64,000 nt of DNA from Priapulus caudatus (taxonomy: Eukaryota > Priapulida > Priapulimorpha > Priapulimorphida > Priapulidae), in NCBI RefSeq assembly GCF_000485595.1, contig NW_014577352.1, positions 183,144 through 247,143 on the forward strand, read 5' to 3'. A program made the translations under genes and the position numbers. Positions 25,401 to 64,000 of this stretch are shown here, piece by piece (the stretch's first letter is position 1; every line of letters starts with the position of its first letter). The notes under the pieces were generated by a model. The model saw nothing but the letters and a program-made list of their open reading frames with translations, was not told where the DNA came from and did not search any database.

Positions 25401-27427
25401 CCACGTATGAGCTACCACTGCTAAGTGTGTATACACAGACTGGAGCCACTGAGAAGTTATCATGGTCAACCATTAGCAGATCCAATCCAATCGCCAATAG
25501 GACATAATTTATAAGGAAATGGTCAACCGAACTTGCTGCTGAGGTGTGCCGCTCCATGGCCCATCACACTGCTCACCGATTCCTTCATAACACACATAGT
25601 TGATTAGAACAGATAGTTATATTAAATAGGTCACGGAAAACTATGAACATGCTCTGAAACTAGGCCGACTGAACTCTCGAATAGCTGACTATTATGAACG
25701 TACCATTAAGACGGCGCAAACTGATCATGGCAGCGTTCCAGCCCTGGAGGGGTCGCACATCCCTGAGAGGGGGTGGGGATCCTCGCATGACAACCCGACG
25801 TACCCCCGGGCCCTCTGCGACCCAGTCACACATGCATAGGGCGGAGCGGGTACATGAACCTGAAGCAGCGGGATTCCCCCTGCAACAGTCCAGTTTGCCA
25901 CGCCTTTTCTCGCGTAAGTGACTTCAAGATAAAACTAATCTACATTCCATGTTCAGTAAAAATGCTAAACGGCAGCGTAAAAACTAGCACAACGCGGGCT
26001 TGCGTTGCCTAATGACCAATTTTAGTCTCTATCTACCATCCACGACAACAGCCACAATGGTAAACGGGAAAAACCTAAGAATTATAATATAATGTACATC
26101 CACACAGAGTATTATCTCAATACAAAATCCCATGAAACCTCGTGACTGCGAATCTAAATATTTATGCAGTTCATCGTCATCCCACGTTGTGTTCGTTGCA
26201 CTCTGGTCAATCATGTCATACCGTGGTAACCGGGGCCTACAATACAATTGGCGTAATACAACGTGCACAGGCCACACCAGGCCTGCGAGTGTTTCTCGCT
26301 CTGACACACGTCATACCGTGTTCTACAAATCTCCTCATCCTGATTATTGTTATCATTATTATTATGATCACACTATGGACGCCGACGGCTAGATGCAAAG
26401 TGCAATAAATAATCGCCTTACTAAGGTAATGACTAACACTAACTGCGAGTAAGTAACCACCGAACATAGGTCGCAGCATAATAGACCACGGAAACATAGG
26501 CCGAGCAATACAGGCCACAGCACCCAGGCGGTGGAACACGCTTAATAGGTAGCTACAGAACGCAGCAGGTAGTGGTTAACCGCATGACACTAGAAAATGG
26601 TTAACCACGCAACACAAATTTTGGCCGCCAGGAAAACGTCTAACTACGGGTTAACAGCACATTAGTAGAACAAAAATCGACTGAGTTTTTGCATCAATGA
26701 AAACGAATATAGGCCTGAGATATCAAGTCTTGATGTGCTACAGTGATACACTGTTTACGTTTAGTCTCATAAACTTGCTAAGTGTTACGAGACGTAAGTA
26801 GTAGGCAATGGCTGTAGGTCGCGTGAAAGCGACCGTCTGTCCTAGGTGCTGGTCATTTGAGAGCCTCAGTCCATCTAACGACCTGTCATGTGGGACATCA
26901 GTCCATCGTACGACCAACAACCGCGTAGTGTGATTCCACACAATGACGATCCACCGTGAGACTGTCATCACCGGGCAACCGTGGTCGATCTGATTAGAAA
27001 TAACAGTCCAAATGTGTCCAGCGTGAGACGAAAGATGTATGAGCATAGGGGCATGGATGGGAGAAGGCAGGGGCCGGTGCTACATGGACCTTGAAAGAAC
27101 ATGGGGATGCAATATGAGATGTGATATGCGACACTTGCGTAGACACCTAAACGGGAAATGAAAGGAGCAATGCGACTAGTTTGGACATGGGGGGTTGGAG
27201 ATGAGAGGAATTTTGATAACTGGAACTATACGAGGCTCATTGCCCACACGCGACAAAACAACCTGACCGACGGCTAGAATTATGGTCTAAATTCAATCTG
27301 GATTTCGCTGACCCAATCAGTGACGACGGATCGATGTACAAAATTACAAAATACCATGCATTAGTGCCTAGCAAGGACGTGAGCCTTACATGCACACAGC
27401 AAAATGCCTGCGCAACAAGGAGAGTGC

Positions 27428-27690
27428 TCCCATATACCTGTACAGTAAGGCTGGCACCTCGATCCTATACCTGTACAGTAAGGACAGTGCCCTCTATACC
27501 TGTACAGTAAGGACAGTATCTCCTATACCTGTACAGTAAGGACAGTACCCCCTATACCTGTACAGTAAGGACAGTATCTCCTATACCTGCACAGCAAGGC
27601 TGGCACCTCCTACACCTGCACAGAAAGGCTGGCACCTCCTATACCTGCACAGAAAGGACAGCACCCCCTCTACATGCACAGCAAGGACAG
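27428..27690. repeat. About 27-bp minisatellite (CTATACCTGTACAGTAAGG type)
   Basis: Eight to nine units of CTATACCTGTACAGTAAGG followed by a variable ACAGTACCCC or CTGGCACCTC part. Two sub-types alternate. Intergenic. Confidence 0.9.
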
Positions 27691-30600
27691 TGCCCTGCTA
27701 CAACTATGGCAAGAAATCTGCACTAGATACTTTACAAAAATAGCAATGCAGTAGACGTGATCTGAGCGAAGTCTAAAGCGCTACGATTGACATTGGCACA
27801 AATATGACAGCCTGGAAATATCGTGTCTATACTCACGTGGCAGGAAAGGCCCTGCCTAACCCACGTAGCAAACACCCTGCACCCACCCCCATAGGAAACA
27901 CCCCGTCCTGCCAATGTAGCGAATACCCAGCCCCGCCTATGTAGCGAATACCCAGCCCCACCCGATAAGCACATATTCTGTCCAACCACGTAGGAGAACA
28001 CAGCACACTCTAGCTTAGCACACTCGCATCAATATATTGCTTAGCCACTGAGACCAGGCTCTATAAACTACAGCTCCCCATAACGTCTTAATCACGAACT
28101 ATGAGTTTAATAATTCATTAATATCTAGGATTTAGCACACTTAAATATAACAGCTCGCTTGTGGGGCAGTGGCGCTAAGCCACCCTGCTGGCTAGCTGCC
28201 TGCTCCCTCAGCAGCCCAAACATATGTCTACTACAATCCATGAATGCATATACAATGAGATAAATGCTACAACCCTCCAACTACGATACAATTAAGCAAA
28301 CTTCAAACATCCACTAGGAGTCCTGTGTCGATGCAGGCCAAACATTGATTGTGCATGATGCACTCAAAATACAAAGCCACGGAACGTGCAAAAAAAATTA
28401 ATGCATTTTAAATAGTTAGATCACATCGTAGTATGAATTTTTTTACAACCGTCAATAAATACAGTGATAATGAACAACCATAACATAAACGACTACTTGC
28501 GCCTTCAAAGCTGCAGATCAGAAGCGAGGGATGCTGTGCTGCGGCAGCTTCCTCGTCTCACCGTGTCTCATCGGATAATAAAGCTCGGTAACTAGCAACC
28601 AGTATCTACCCCAGCCACGCTCCTCAACGATAGTGGTAGCTGGGAAGCTAGCAGGGCAAGGTAGGCGTGGCATGAGTGAGGCCAGACATCACACACTCTG
28701 GTGGAAGGGCCGGCAGTGCATGCAGACTGCAGAATGCAGAAACCATCATCAATCATTCTCCACCATCCGGGATCAACGATTTAGCACGACTGGCCGGCCA
28801 GCCAACCCTCACCTCACCACAGCCGTCTTACCATGCAGAATTAAAACTATAGGCCATTTTGCATATAAACTCTTCCTACAAACAATGGCACCAGTGTGAA
28901 ATATATAAAGAACGTCTTGCACGAACGACATCCTGGCAACCCAACGTTTAACGGGCACCTGTAACTATAAACTCGTAAGACACTTACTCACTACAACGAC
29001 ACAGCTGGCCACCATACATCGCGACAGCCGCCGCCGCCGCGTTCAAACCCAATCAAATTAGGCCATACGTTCGAGATTGCTTGTTAAACAGAAATACACT
29101 GTTTCATCATTATGCACAATGCGCAAGCACTGTGACTAACATTCGCTAGCACGAGGAAATATTGTGACTGTCACAGTTTGATGACAAGACAGATGCGCAC
29201 GTGCAGTAGCCACGTGATCACAAGCTGCGTCACAACTCCAGCCACCTCTACATCCATTATGTCAGTCTCTACTCAATTGCGCATTCTCGTAGAACCAGTA
29301 AACATTAAATAATTTACTATAAATATCACACTAAGTACCTTAACCATTAAATTAAAGAATGATAAACAGTCTCGGTGCCTTTACTCTAGGCGTGGTCTGT
29401 CAAGTCTTCATCATTACAACATCAAAATCGTTAACGAATGTCTACCTGCATAATGCCTCAGCAGCAACACAACACCTTTAATGGCAAATGCCGTTGAGGT
29501 CGCCACCGACCAAGCACTACCACTAATTAACAACAAACACTGTGGAATGTGACATGTATTAAAGTTCTTTTTAAAAGAATGACTAACCGGTAATCCGTGG
29601 AGATCTGTGTCAGAACTAACACTTGCTCTTCATCCTCCTACTCCTCTGCCGCTTTCTCCTACAATGAATGCTCGTGCACTCACTGAAGCATGAGCAGCCA
29701 GTGGACAATAGAACTACGATGCAACTCCCCTGAACACATTGCTCGGACTTGTGTTGATATCATGCCAAATCATGCGCGTGTGGCAGTGCGATACAGCACA
29801 CCAGATCATCATAGGAGATATGATGGCTTCGTTATGCATAGCATCACACGCCACGCCGCGCAACAACAGACACGACGTCAACTAGAAAATTTACACCCAC
29901 TGTTTTTGCAATGTCAGACAGCATGGTCTCTGCTTCTACGTGCAGCCAAACACGGAAACAACGCTCCACATCTGCAATTATGTACAACAAACATACAAAT
30001 CCTCTACTACAAAAGCCATAGAAAACTCCCATCAATCCTCCAAGCCGTTCGGCCATAACTGTCACCCTGAGATCACTTGCGCAAAATAAGAGGAGTGCAT
30101 TTGTTCGTCCACCAGTCGATCCGTCCATCCCACAACAATAAACCTGTGCAGCAATGCAACCTCTATAACCATCATTCTCTTCTGCTAATCACCATACTTC
30201 ATTGACGCTGCGTATCCAGCCCCTCACGTTAAATTTTACGGTAAAATGACATCCTCTATGGCACCATGTACAGTTATGAACGCTGACTATGTGTGAAACA
30301 GTAGGCAAGCGTTGCTGATGTTTCCAAGCAGTCACACACCATGTCAGTGCCCATCACCGTACCACCACGGTTCACATGGTTTTGACACAGTCATGGCCTC
30401 AACCAGATCTATCTTGTGAATGCTATTAAGGCTATCTTTCACCTGGGGGCAAAGTCAGACTCAGCAAAGTGTCAGCAAGAGGTTGCAAAGCTGCCTCTCC
30501 CTTGATTATGCATGCTGTAGCCAATAGGGAGATGATTATTGGTGCAGAATGCGTATAAACAATTACTAAAGGAAACTGTGCAATAACACTGTGTTAACAT

Positions 30601-30718
30601 AACTGTGTTATCTTGTCTCCCTATGCAATGAAACTAATCTAAATATAGCCTGAGTTTTTTCTCAACCGGGTCTCAAACGTAGAATTATTGAAATAACGTT
30701 AAATCTGAATGTCACACA

Positions 30719-30724
30719 TAAACA

Positions 30725-30776
<52 letters not shown>

Positions 30777-30790
30777 CGTACACACATACA
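30719..30790. repeat. (ACGC)n microsatellite
   Basis: About fifteen ACGC units, 90-160 bases beyond the MEIOC stop codon, so probably in its 3' UTR. Confidence 0.95.
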
Positions 30791-30877
30791 GACCACGCAC
30801 GAACACAAACACAAACATGCTGGCAGAACTTTACGCCATGCCACAAAAAGCCCACCAGGTCATTACAATGTAGCGCA

Positions 30878-44536
<13,659 letters not shown>

Positions 44537-45910
44537 TGCTACATCTACACAACTTACATATGGAATCAATCCGTGAAAATTTACAACCAGAAATTTTAGA
44601 AAATTTTACGTCAGTCGTCTGCTGGCGCGCGAAGTCATTCGAAACGTCATCCGCATTGTTACTAGTTCCTATCCTCTATACCATGAAAAGAGGAGTCCCA
44701 ATATTGAGTGATGTCACAGGTTCGTTTCCATTAATCATTATATTTATAAGTTACATAATACATACGATTACGTATATAATATATTTTGTGGGGGGTTTAT
44801 ATAATGTTAATATGCTGGGACTTACGTCACAATGTCTCTTGAATCAAGCTATAGTATGGTTGTCTTAGGGTTCTATAACAAATAATTAAATAAATATATA
44901 ACCGGCTCAGGGTACAAATGTTCATTATCTACCAAACTACACTTAATTGGACATTTTCGATAATGAAATTATAGTAATTACAGAATTGTATATACTGCCA
45001 GTCTTTGTTGTTCTAGTTTATTTACTTTATATCACCTTATACTATCTCATAATTACAAATGATTAAAATAAACACCAATCTTTTTCTTAGTTTTTATTCC
45101 TCTCTGGATAATAGTACGGTACTAGCTGTATACTGAAAGCTTTTTTGCTACAACCTAGTGTTGATCTGTTAATTTTGTTTACATTAGACTCTCTTCTCTT
45201 TGTTAAGTCCTTGGACTAGGAAGAATATTCTTGATGAGATTGTTGTTCTTGTGAGGCTTGCTGTATTATAACAAAAATGCATAAAAACAATAATATAGTA
45301 CGACATTTTTATTTCACAACATCTTTGAAATGCTATAATTCCCAAGTCAGTTCTTGTGCAATAGCGAATTTTACTAGAAAAATCCTTTTTAATATCACGA
45401 TCTTCATTACGGTCTATTACGAGGCTTGAGTACCAAACGTATTAAAACGTTTTTACACATATCCACACGTGTGCAAGCACACATGCACGCCACACACACA
45501 TACACACTACGAGTGGAACGATGATACAATGAAACAGATGTCGCAGAACTGTCAAAACTCGATACACATTATCATAACATTACTACATCAACAATATTTT
45601 ACACAGTGCATGTCGATGCTAAAAGATCGGAGTGCAATATGTATCAAATTATTGCAATGCACACGTGTCTCTCTCACGTGATAGCACTGCCAGACTGCCT
45701 GATTCTGCTCATCACTGAACGATAAGTGCCAGAACGCTGTAATGTGAGTGGAGTAGGAACAGAACACTCTCCTGTGTGTTCACATCATTGGAACATCCGG
45801 AACATGTCAGAGTGTGACAACAACGGGAGGTGTACAGTGCTCCACACGAGGTTTGGTTTCTTCACACAGAAGTGGCAATAGAAGATGATGAAATGAAAGA
45901 GAAGCCAGAG
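44537..45910. other. AT-rich intergenic region between MEIOC and EFTUD2
   Basis: Very AT-rich. It should contain the MEIOC promoter near its left end and the EFTUD2 3' UTR and poly(A) site near its right; TTTATT at 45311 (AATAAA on the minus strand) is one candidate signal. The plus-strand frame at 44509-44868 is antisense to MEIOC exon 1 and is not called. Confidence 0.5.
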
Positions 45911-45911
45911 G

Positions 45912-46044
45912 AAGCAGGTAAGGAGAGAGGAGGAGGAAGAGGAGGTGGAGGAGGAGGTGGTGGAGGCGGAGGAAGAGGGAGAAGGAGGGTGACGAAGAAG
46001 AAGGAAGAGGATGAGGAGGAGGAGGAGGAGAAGGAGGAGACAGA
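45912..46044. repeat. (GGA)n purine tract
   Basis: About 130 bases of GGA/GAA repeats starting 87 bases past the EFTUD2 stop, hence CCT/CTC-rich in the EFTUD2 3' UTR. The poly-Gly/Glu and poly-Ser/Leu frames here are artefacts. Confidence 0.95.
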
Positions 46045-46130
46045 TATACAGCGATTTACTTTGTGGTTGCCTCAAGCGATGTAAAGGATGCAGACTACCC
46101 TGTTCTGGGTAAGATGCATTAGCATCCTCT

Positions 46131-59022
<12,892 letters not shown>

Positions 59023-59587
59023 GTTTGCAGATCGCAGCGAGTGGCGTCTTTGCTCAAGGTTAATCACCCTATGAATATAATATTAATACTAATACTCAAG
59101 GTATGGTATGTATCGTTACTTTCTATGCACTATTTCTCTGGTGTACATAGGTTACTATTGCAAATTTAGATATAGGTTGAAATCATTCAGTTACGTATGA
59201 TTGTCTCAGTCTGCGTCTGGCAACAACTGAACTGAACGTCGACGATAGGCCCTACCGGCCTACGTCATTATTGACTATCATTAGTGATTACTAGTACTAC
59301 CCGTAGGGCCGTACCAACACTACTCACTACTCACTACTCACTAGTACTATTAGTCATTACCACTATTATTAAGTAAGTATAGAGCTAAATCAACCCCTTA
59401 TACGAAATAATATCATGTATAACAACATAAAATACCTACAAGCATCGACCACCCTCCTCAAAACACTGAGAAACTTAGAAAATGTATAATTTAGCAGACT
59501 TTGTTTTCACTTGAGAGTGTACAAATCGGCGTGCATGGCGCTTCAGTTCGTAATGTTCATTTGTTTATAGAGGGCATTCGCGACAGC
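59023..59587. promoter_or_regulatory. Putative bidirectional promoter, EFTUD2 (-) and NFRKB (+)
   Basis: The 565 bases separate the EFTUD2 start codon from the first probable NFRKB exon. The genes diverge, so both promoters must lie here or in untranslated exons close by. No TATA box stands out. The sequence contains a CTACTCACTACTCACTA run (59325-59345) and the inverted pair GTAGGGCC/GGCCCTAC. Confidence 0.55.
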
Positions 59588-59622
59588 ATGTCGGAAAATC
59601 AACCGGTCGAAGAAAAATCTAG
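59588..59622 (+). other. Probable 5' exon of NFRKB with upstream ORF
   Basis: ATG at 59588 opens MSENQPVEEKS and the exon ends at AG|gtgcgt. Spliced to the acceptor at 60610, the frame reads ten more codons and stops at TGA 60639-60641, overlapping the ATGATG at 60638-60643 that opens the main NFRKB frame. It would therefore be an upstream ORF. A hidden small exon could instead restore the frame. Confidence 0.4.
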
Positions 59623-60014
59623 GTGCGTTGGGTGGAATTTTATGCTAACTAACTCATAGAATTCTTAAATATAGAGCGGAATCTCGTGGCCATCCATATT
59701 GCTATATTTTGTAGGAATATAAGTAGAGTTCTCTGGCTGGTTCCGATATGTGTTTGTCCTGCTACCAAGCGTGACAACTACGTTTTTGTCAACAACAACC
59801 AAGCATGTGGAGTAGAGCCTACTTCACTACTTGTCGTCTGCTGTAGCCTGTACTCTGTACTGTAGTACTAGTACTACTAGTAGGCTACTGACTACTGTGT
59901 GTTGCGGACCGAGAAGCTAAAACTGCGACATCGAGATAACCTCATAATCTTGTAGTAATACTCTTTAAAGTTCTGTATACTGTAAACTATTACGAAAATA
60001 AGAATAGTCAACAC

Positions 60015-60258
60015 GAAAATTTTACGCTGTGGCTATATCATAATAATTAATATATCATATATACCCGGCAGCCGGGCACGGTCTTCGATTTCCTAAATGC
60101 CTGGCAGTTCCTAGCCCTAACCCTAACCCTTGTTTACTTGAGATAACGCTGAAAATTAAAAACTGCCGGGCATTTAGGAAATCGAAGACCGTTCCCGGCA
60201 GCCGTCAGATATATGCTGGCTGCCGGGCATACTATAGCCACTCTGAAAATTTTATGCT
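60015..60258. mobile_element. Palindrome with CCCTAA core and 14-bp flanking repeat (T5)
   Basis: Inner arms of about 45 bases (ending 60109 and beginning 60162; core GGTCTTCGATTTCCTAAATG) and outer arms GTGGCTATA/TATAGCCAC enclose TAGCCCTAACCCTAACCC (60112-60130). GAAAATTTTACGCT (60015-60028) and GAAAATTTTATGCT (60245-60258) flank it as a direct repeat with one mismatch. It lies between the first probable exon and the first coding exon of NFRKB. Confidence 0.7.
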
Positions 60259-60637
60259 ATCTAAGTTAGTAAGTAGGCTACCTAAGTAAGAAGCCATGCG
60301 GCATGCGTTGTCTTTGAAGGATCCCGTCCATTGGCATTGAAGTTGATCTTTTTATGGTTTTGTGATTCCATATGGAATTCTCTTCCTTCTTTTCTAGTTA
60401 TTTGTAAAATTTAAACATAACTGCAAACTGTAGTGTTGGTTCATCAGTTTGATCAACCTTGACTCCTTCGTTACACACTACCATTCGTGCCACATGTTCA
60501 ACCCTAAACCCACTGTCACGAAAAGATAACTCAATATTTCACACTGAACGTAATGGAAGCAGATAGATGATAGTGCAGAAGTTCATACTGCAGAAAAACG
60601 ATGTTTGCAGATCGCTGAGGCAAAGAGTAGCATCGAG

Positions 60638-61663
60638 ATGATGAACTCTACAATCGATCAAGATGGTAACGAGAATGAAGATGGTGCTGGTGACGAAGTT
60701 GCTGACTGTTCGCAGCCGTCGAGTGCAGATTCGCAAGTCAAGATGGAGAAATGCCTATTTGGCAAGGAGTTACTCACCATACCTCAAGAACTTGCAGAGA
60801 ACGTAAGCTCAAACTAAAAACAGGTCCTTATAGCATCATACGAGTGGTATCAAGCATTAATATGCACAGATAACAAAATGTGTACCCTATTCTCATTTTC
60901 ACGTTTCTTTGACTAATAAAACTTGAACAACTGCTAGTGTTTAGTATTCCAGATTGGCTGTGCACAGCATATGTTGTCATGGTTGTGATTTCTCATTGCC
61001 AAATACATCATTCAGTATTGCTTATTGTAATCTCTAGTATGCTTCTTCTTAGTTCCTTCTATTCTAATGGAGAATAGGGCTGGAATAATCACTAGTATGC
61101 TTACATGTTGTTTCTTCTCGTCCAGGCATCCATGTTGTTCGACGTACTCAGCCTCAACACATGGGAGAACAGTCTTACAGATGGTAACAGACAACACCTC
61201 ATGGTGAGTATCTATAAGATTAGAAAGTGTTCCTTTACTGTGCCTCGTTCATGATGCCATTGCCATCACGCAACGTCAGTATGATCTCACCGAGTATTAT
61301 CCATCTTTTGTAGAAATTTTTACCAGATTTCCAAGAAAATGACGAGGAGGAAAAGAAGGATACTGTCAGGTGTGCTTTTTAAGTTATTTTGTCTTAGGGA
61401 GTTGATGTGTATAAATGTGTTGTTGTTAGCTAAACAGTAGGTCTTGATTACGTGTTAGGTGTTGTCATTGTATAGTAGGCTAAGAGTGAAATTAGTTTAA
61501 TCTAATGTACTGTTCCATTTACAGGCGTTTATTTTGTCTCGACGAATTCAAGTTTTCTTCACCACTGCGAACCTTTCAAGAAACATTGAAAAGTAAGTAT
61601 TTGGAGAGGATTTGTCTATCTGTGTTAATCTCCTTGTCTCTCCCCGTCTCTCCTCGTCCCTCC

Positions 61664-61705
<42 letters not shown>

Positions 61706-63840
61706 TTCTTTTGTATTTTCTGTCTCTCTTCTGTCACCCTATCTTTATATATCTTTAATACACTGCATTGTGTGCTTCATTCTCCATCTTCCTCATTCTA
61801 CTTTTTTATCCTGTCATCTGTATCAGCGATGTGATATGATCTACAAACTCTTAGTCATGTTTCTCACAGCAATCATTAGCCTAGTCCTGTCCTTAATTGA
61901 CAGCCAGTATCGTAAACCGATTTTCTCTAATGGAACTTGTGTATTCGTAGATGGCTTCTTTTCTCCGAAAGTCGCCAAGTACATGCAGCTATGCAGGAAG
62001 GTGAAGATGCGTGACTATAGATACCAGCAGCAGCGATACTATTCCAATCTCCTGAAAGATATGCTCATTTCACGACAGGTATGACACTCCCAAATTAATA
62101 TAATGTTAGATTAGCACATTATTATATTATATATTATATTATATTATATTATATTATATTAAAATATATTATATTATATTATATTATATTATATTATATT
62201 ATATTATATATTATGAGAGCTTTAAACAGCGTTTTATTGCTTACGCATACTTCTCTCTTTAATACGAGGAGCTTTCAGAACGATGGCATTTAGCAAACAT
62301 TGCCATGGAAACATCTCTAGGCTTCGTGATTTACGTGCGTCCGCCCATCCCTAAGTAAGCCCTCTACTTGGGGATGCGGTGACCATTCGCCATCGCCACG
62401 GTTACTGCATTGTTGTCTATTACAGGTTTACCTGGAAGCTGCGTATCGGACTCCGCCGGACATGCCGGTCGTCGTGGAGAGAGCGTATCGGCCGCCACCG
62501 CGGGAGCTGAGCATAGAGTACCGCACCAACGTCCAGTATCTCAAGTACGGGTTGTCTTCAACACTAGCAGTAGTAGTCCTCGACACTGGAGGAGGTAGAG
62601 CATGGATGTAGTGCGTGTACGAGATTCGCGAGAGAGATTATTATTTTCATAGACCCATTGTCAAAAACTCTCCATCTTCTGACTAGCATAAAGGCTGGGA
62701 TTAATGCTAACGTGAAGTTCGATCGATCTTTTTTGTCTGGGGAGTCGTACCGGGAACATCAACCTGGCATGATGGTGTGTGATGTGGTGTGCAGTCTGTC
62801 ATTGATTTGAATTGCAACTAGCATGTAGCTGAGCATCGAGCGCCGTGTGCTGTCGCGTGCCGTGTTCACATAACTTCTCATGGCTTTTCTTCGTGGCTTC
62901 TTTTTATGGCTTCGTCTCCTAACAGGGTGCTGAGGGAAGTGCGTGACGAATGTGGCGACGATGAGACGGACTCGGACGACGAGGGAATACCAGGTAACCA
63001 TTCTGGTTTCTCCGCGGACAACTGCCACAACGAAACCGACTAGTGAAGTCAATACAAACCATATATTTCTACCACAACCATATCCTTCCACCTCCATACA
63101 TACTTATATCGCTTTGTTCTGTGGGTACAGTTGCCGTGGTGATACTCAAACCGGCTCTCGTCTTTGATGTGTTTTGTTTTTGTCCTGTGGTGGCACCTGC
63201 TGGTTGAATGTAACGAGCGTTGCTGTTCGCTTGTTTAGGCTACTCTGTGCCGCGCAGCAAGCCGCGGAGTCGTATCGACCAGGACGCGACGGCAGAATGC
63301 ACGGTGTCTTCCACGATGGCGTCGCGGGGTTCAAAATCTGTCGGTATGTACAATCACCAGAGGGCGCCAACACGAGAACAAGAACTAATTACAGAGGATG
63401 TGAGATTACAGAGGAGTTACTGATTCGATGTGCTTGCGCGGCAGGGCACCTGGTTGCGATTGCGGTTACGCGAGTATATTCGTAATTGTCGGTCGTAGTG
63501 GTGCGGGTTAAAGGTGGTTTTACTCAATATTATCGTTTTGGAAGTACTAGGCTTATCAGTTTCAATATCAGTACTAGGAGTAAAAGTATGAGGAGAGGTA
63601 AGATGTGAGCGACAGGGCCACGTGGTGAGCAACCCCAGGCTGCAGACTGCGTTAATAACACAGACTACGTACCAGCCACACGTATGTGGCTGAATACACT
63701 GTGCGCTGGCTTCTAATGAAAACCCTGCAGTTGTAGTTCAGGGTTGTCCATCTCCAGAGCTTTGGTAGAGTCACTAGCACCTCCTGTCATTGCCCATCCA
63801 ACTGCAGAGCCTGAGTCATTGTTGCCTGCTGGTTTTGACC
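60638..63840 (+). CDS. NFRKB: Nuclear factor related to kappa-B-binding protein, INO80 subunit (5' part)
   Basis: Exons: 60611-60802 (coding from ATG 60638), 61126-61203, 61314-61369, 61525-61592, 61951-62078, 62426-62544, 62926-62993, 63239-63343, and a likely 63742-63840. All junctions are GT-AG and in phase, giving about 295 residues; the gene runs off the right edge (human about 1,300). After an acidic start it encodes the DEUBAD domain: LLTIPQELAENASMLFDVLS, SLNTWENSLTD, HLMKFLPDF, NGFFSPKVAKYMQLCRKVKM, YYSNLLKDMLISRQ, then the conserved YLKVLREVRDECGDD. In the human INO80 chromatin remodeller this domain binds and inhibits the deubiquitinase UCHL5. The last exon is weaker: open, symmetric phase 1, plausible splice sites, but no conserved motif. 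Confidence 0.9.
61664..61702. repeat. (CT)n microsatellite
   Basis: About 20 CT units in an NFRKB intron. Confidence 0.95.
62113..62212. repeat. (ATATT)n tract
   Basis: About 100 bases of TATTA/ATATT repeats in the NFRKB intron before 62426. Confidence 0.95.
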
Positions 63841-63929
63841 GTATGCTTTGTAGCAAGAAGGTGAATTGCAGCAGAAGCAGATTCTAGCACAGCAGAAGGT
63901 GTTTGCGCATGTGGTGCGGTTGCATTGCA

Positions 63930-64000
63930 TTCAGTCAGACTTGCGTCAACGTTGTTCTCTGTGCTTCAATGTTGTTCTCCATGCTTCAACGTTGTTCTCT
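63930..64000. repeat. About 23-bp tandem repeat running off the edge
   Basis: At least three units of TTCAACGTTGTTCTCTGTGC type (63938 onward), continuing beyond the window. Presumably in an NFRKB intron. Confidence 0.8.

Larger units (their letters stand above)
22450..30870. other. Long intergenic region, no recognised gene
   Basis: About 8.4 kb between the UBXN4 end and the MEIOC stop. Frames reach about 120 codons but none shows a domain I recognise. GC-richer patches occur at 22.65-23.0, 23.35-23.65, 25.2-25.4 and 25.7-25.92 kb. The last contains an open frame (25694-25918) ending beside a donor-like GTAAGT. Part of the right end is presumably the MEIOC 3' UTR. No RNA gene is seen. Confidence 0.6.

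Noticed and set aside
63856-63898. QEGELQQKQILAQQK as an NFRKB exon
   Set aside because: It begins 15 bases after the donor at 63841, too short for an intron, and would be out of phase with the exon at 63742-63840.

Overview
The window is nuclear DNA from an intron-rich, non-vertebrate animal. It holds five conserved protein genes built of short exons (36-452 bases) with GT-AG introns, separated by AT-rich DNA full of microsatellites, minisatellites, fold-back elements and interstitial TTAGGG tracts. The species cannot be named from what is visible. All gene names rest on family patterns recognised by eye; no search was run.

Layout. 1-12,500: a large repeat block with two modules, Y (1-2381, 3046-4230, 9371-11912) and X (4231-6240, 7080-9366), each with its own minisatellite. 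The third copy is riddled with small indels. 12,594-15,184 (-): MENTAL-domain exons of a STARD3/STARD3NL-like late-endosomal protein, both ends missing. 17,473-21,857 (+): complete UBXN4-like gene (ER-membrane p97 cofactor, ERAD). 22,450-30,870: no gene recognised. 30,878-44,536 (-): MEIOC-like meiotic coiled-coil gene with a 6.3 kb first intron rich in fold-back elements. 46,131-59,022 (-): complete 25-exon EFTUD2 (U5 snRNP GTPase Snu114). 59,588 to the right edge (+): 5' part of NFRKB (INO80 subunit), head-to-head with EFTUD2 about 0.57 kb apart.

The genes serve separate cell functions (lipid contact sites, ERAD, germline RNA control, splicing, chromatin remodelling) and form no operon. MEIOC and EFTUD2 lie next to each other here. 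From memory they also sit close together on human 17q21.31, so this may be old conserved linkage.

The most unusual content is non-genic. First, TTAGGG/CCCTAA tracts repeatedly lie at the centre of inverted repeats whose arms are unrelated between loci, and several of these palindromes are bounded by apparent target-site duplications. Second, a family of 39-58 bp hairpins with conserved tips (CAGGAGT...ACTCCTG or CAAGAGCG...CGCTCTTG) and variable stems is flanked by 7-bp direct repeats. Together they suggest active generation or mobility of very short palindromic DNA. Other points are a gap that probably hides a duplicated EFTUD2 exon, a 0.53 kb CTG/CTA tract inside EFTUD2, and error-rich sequence that looks like unpolished gap filling.
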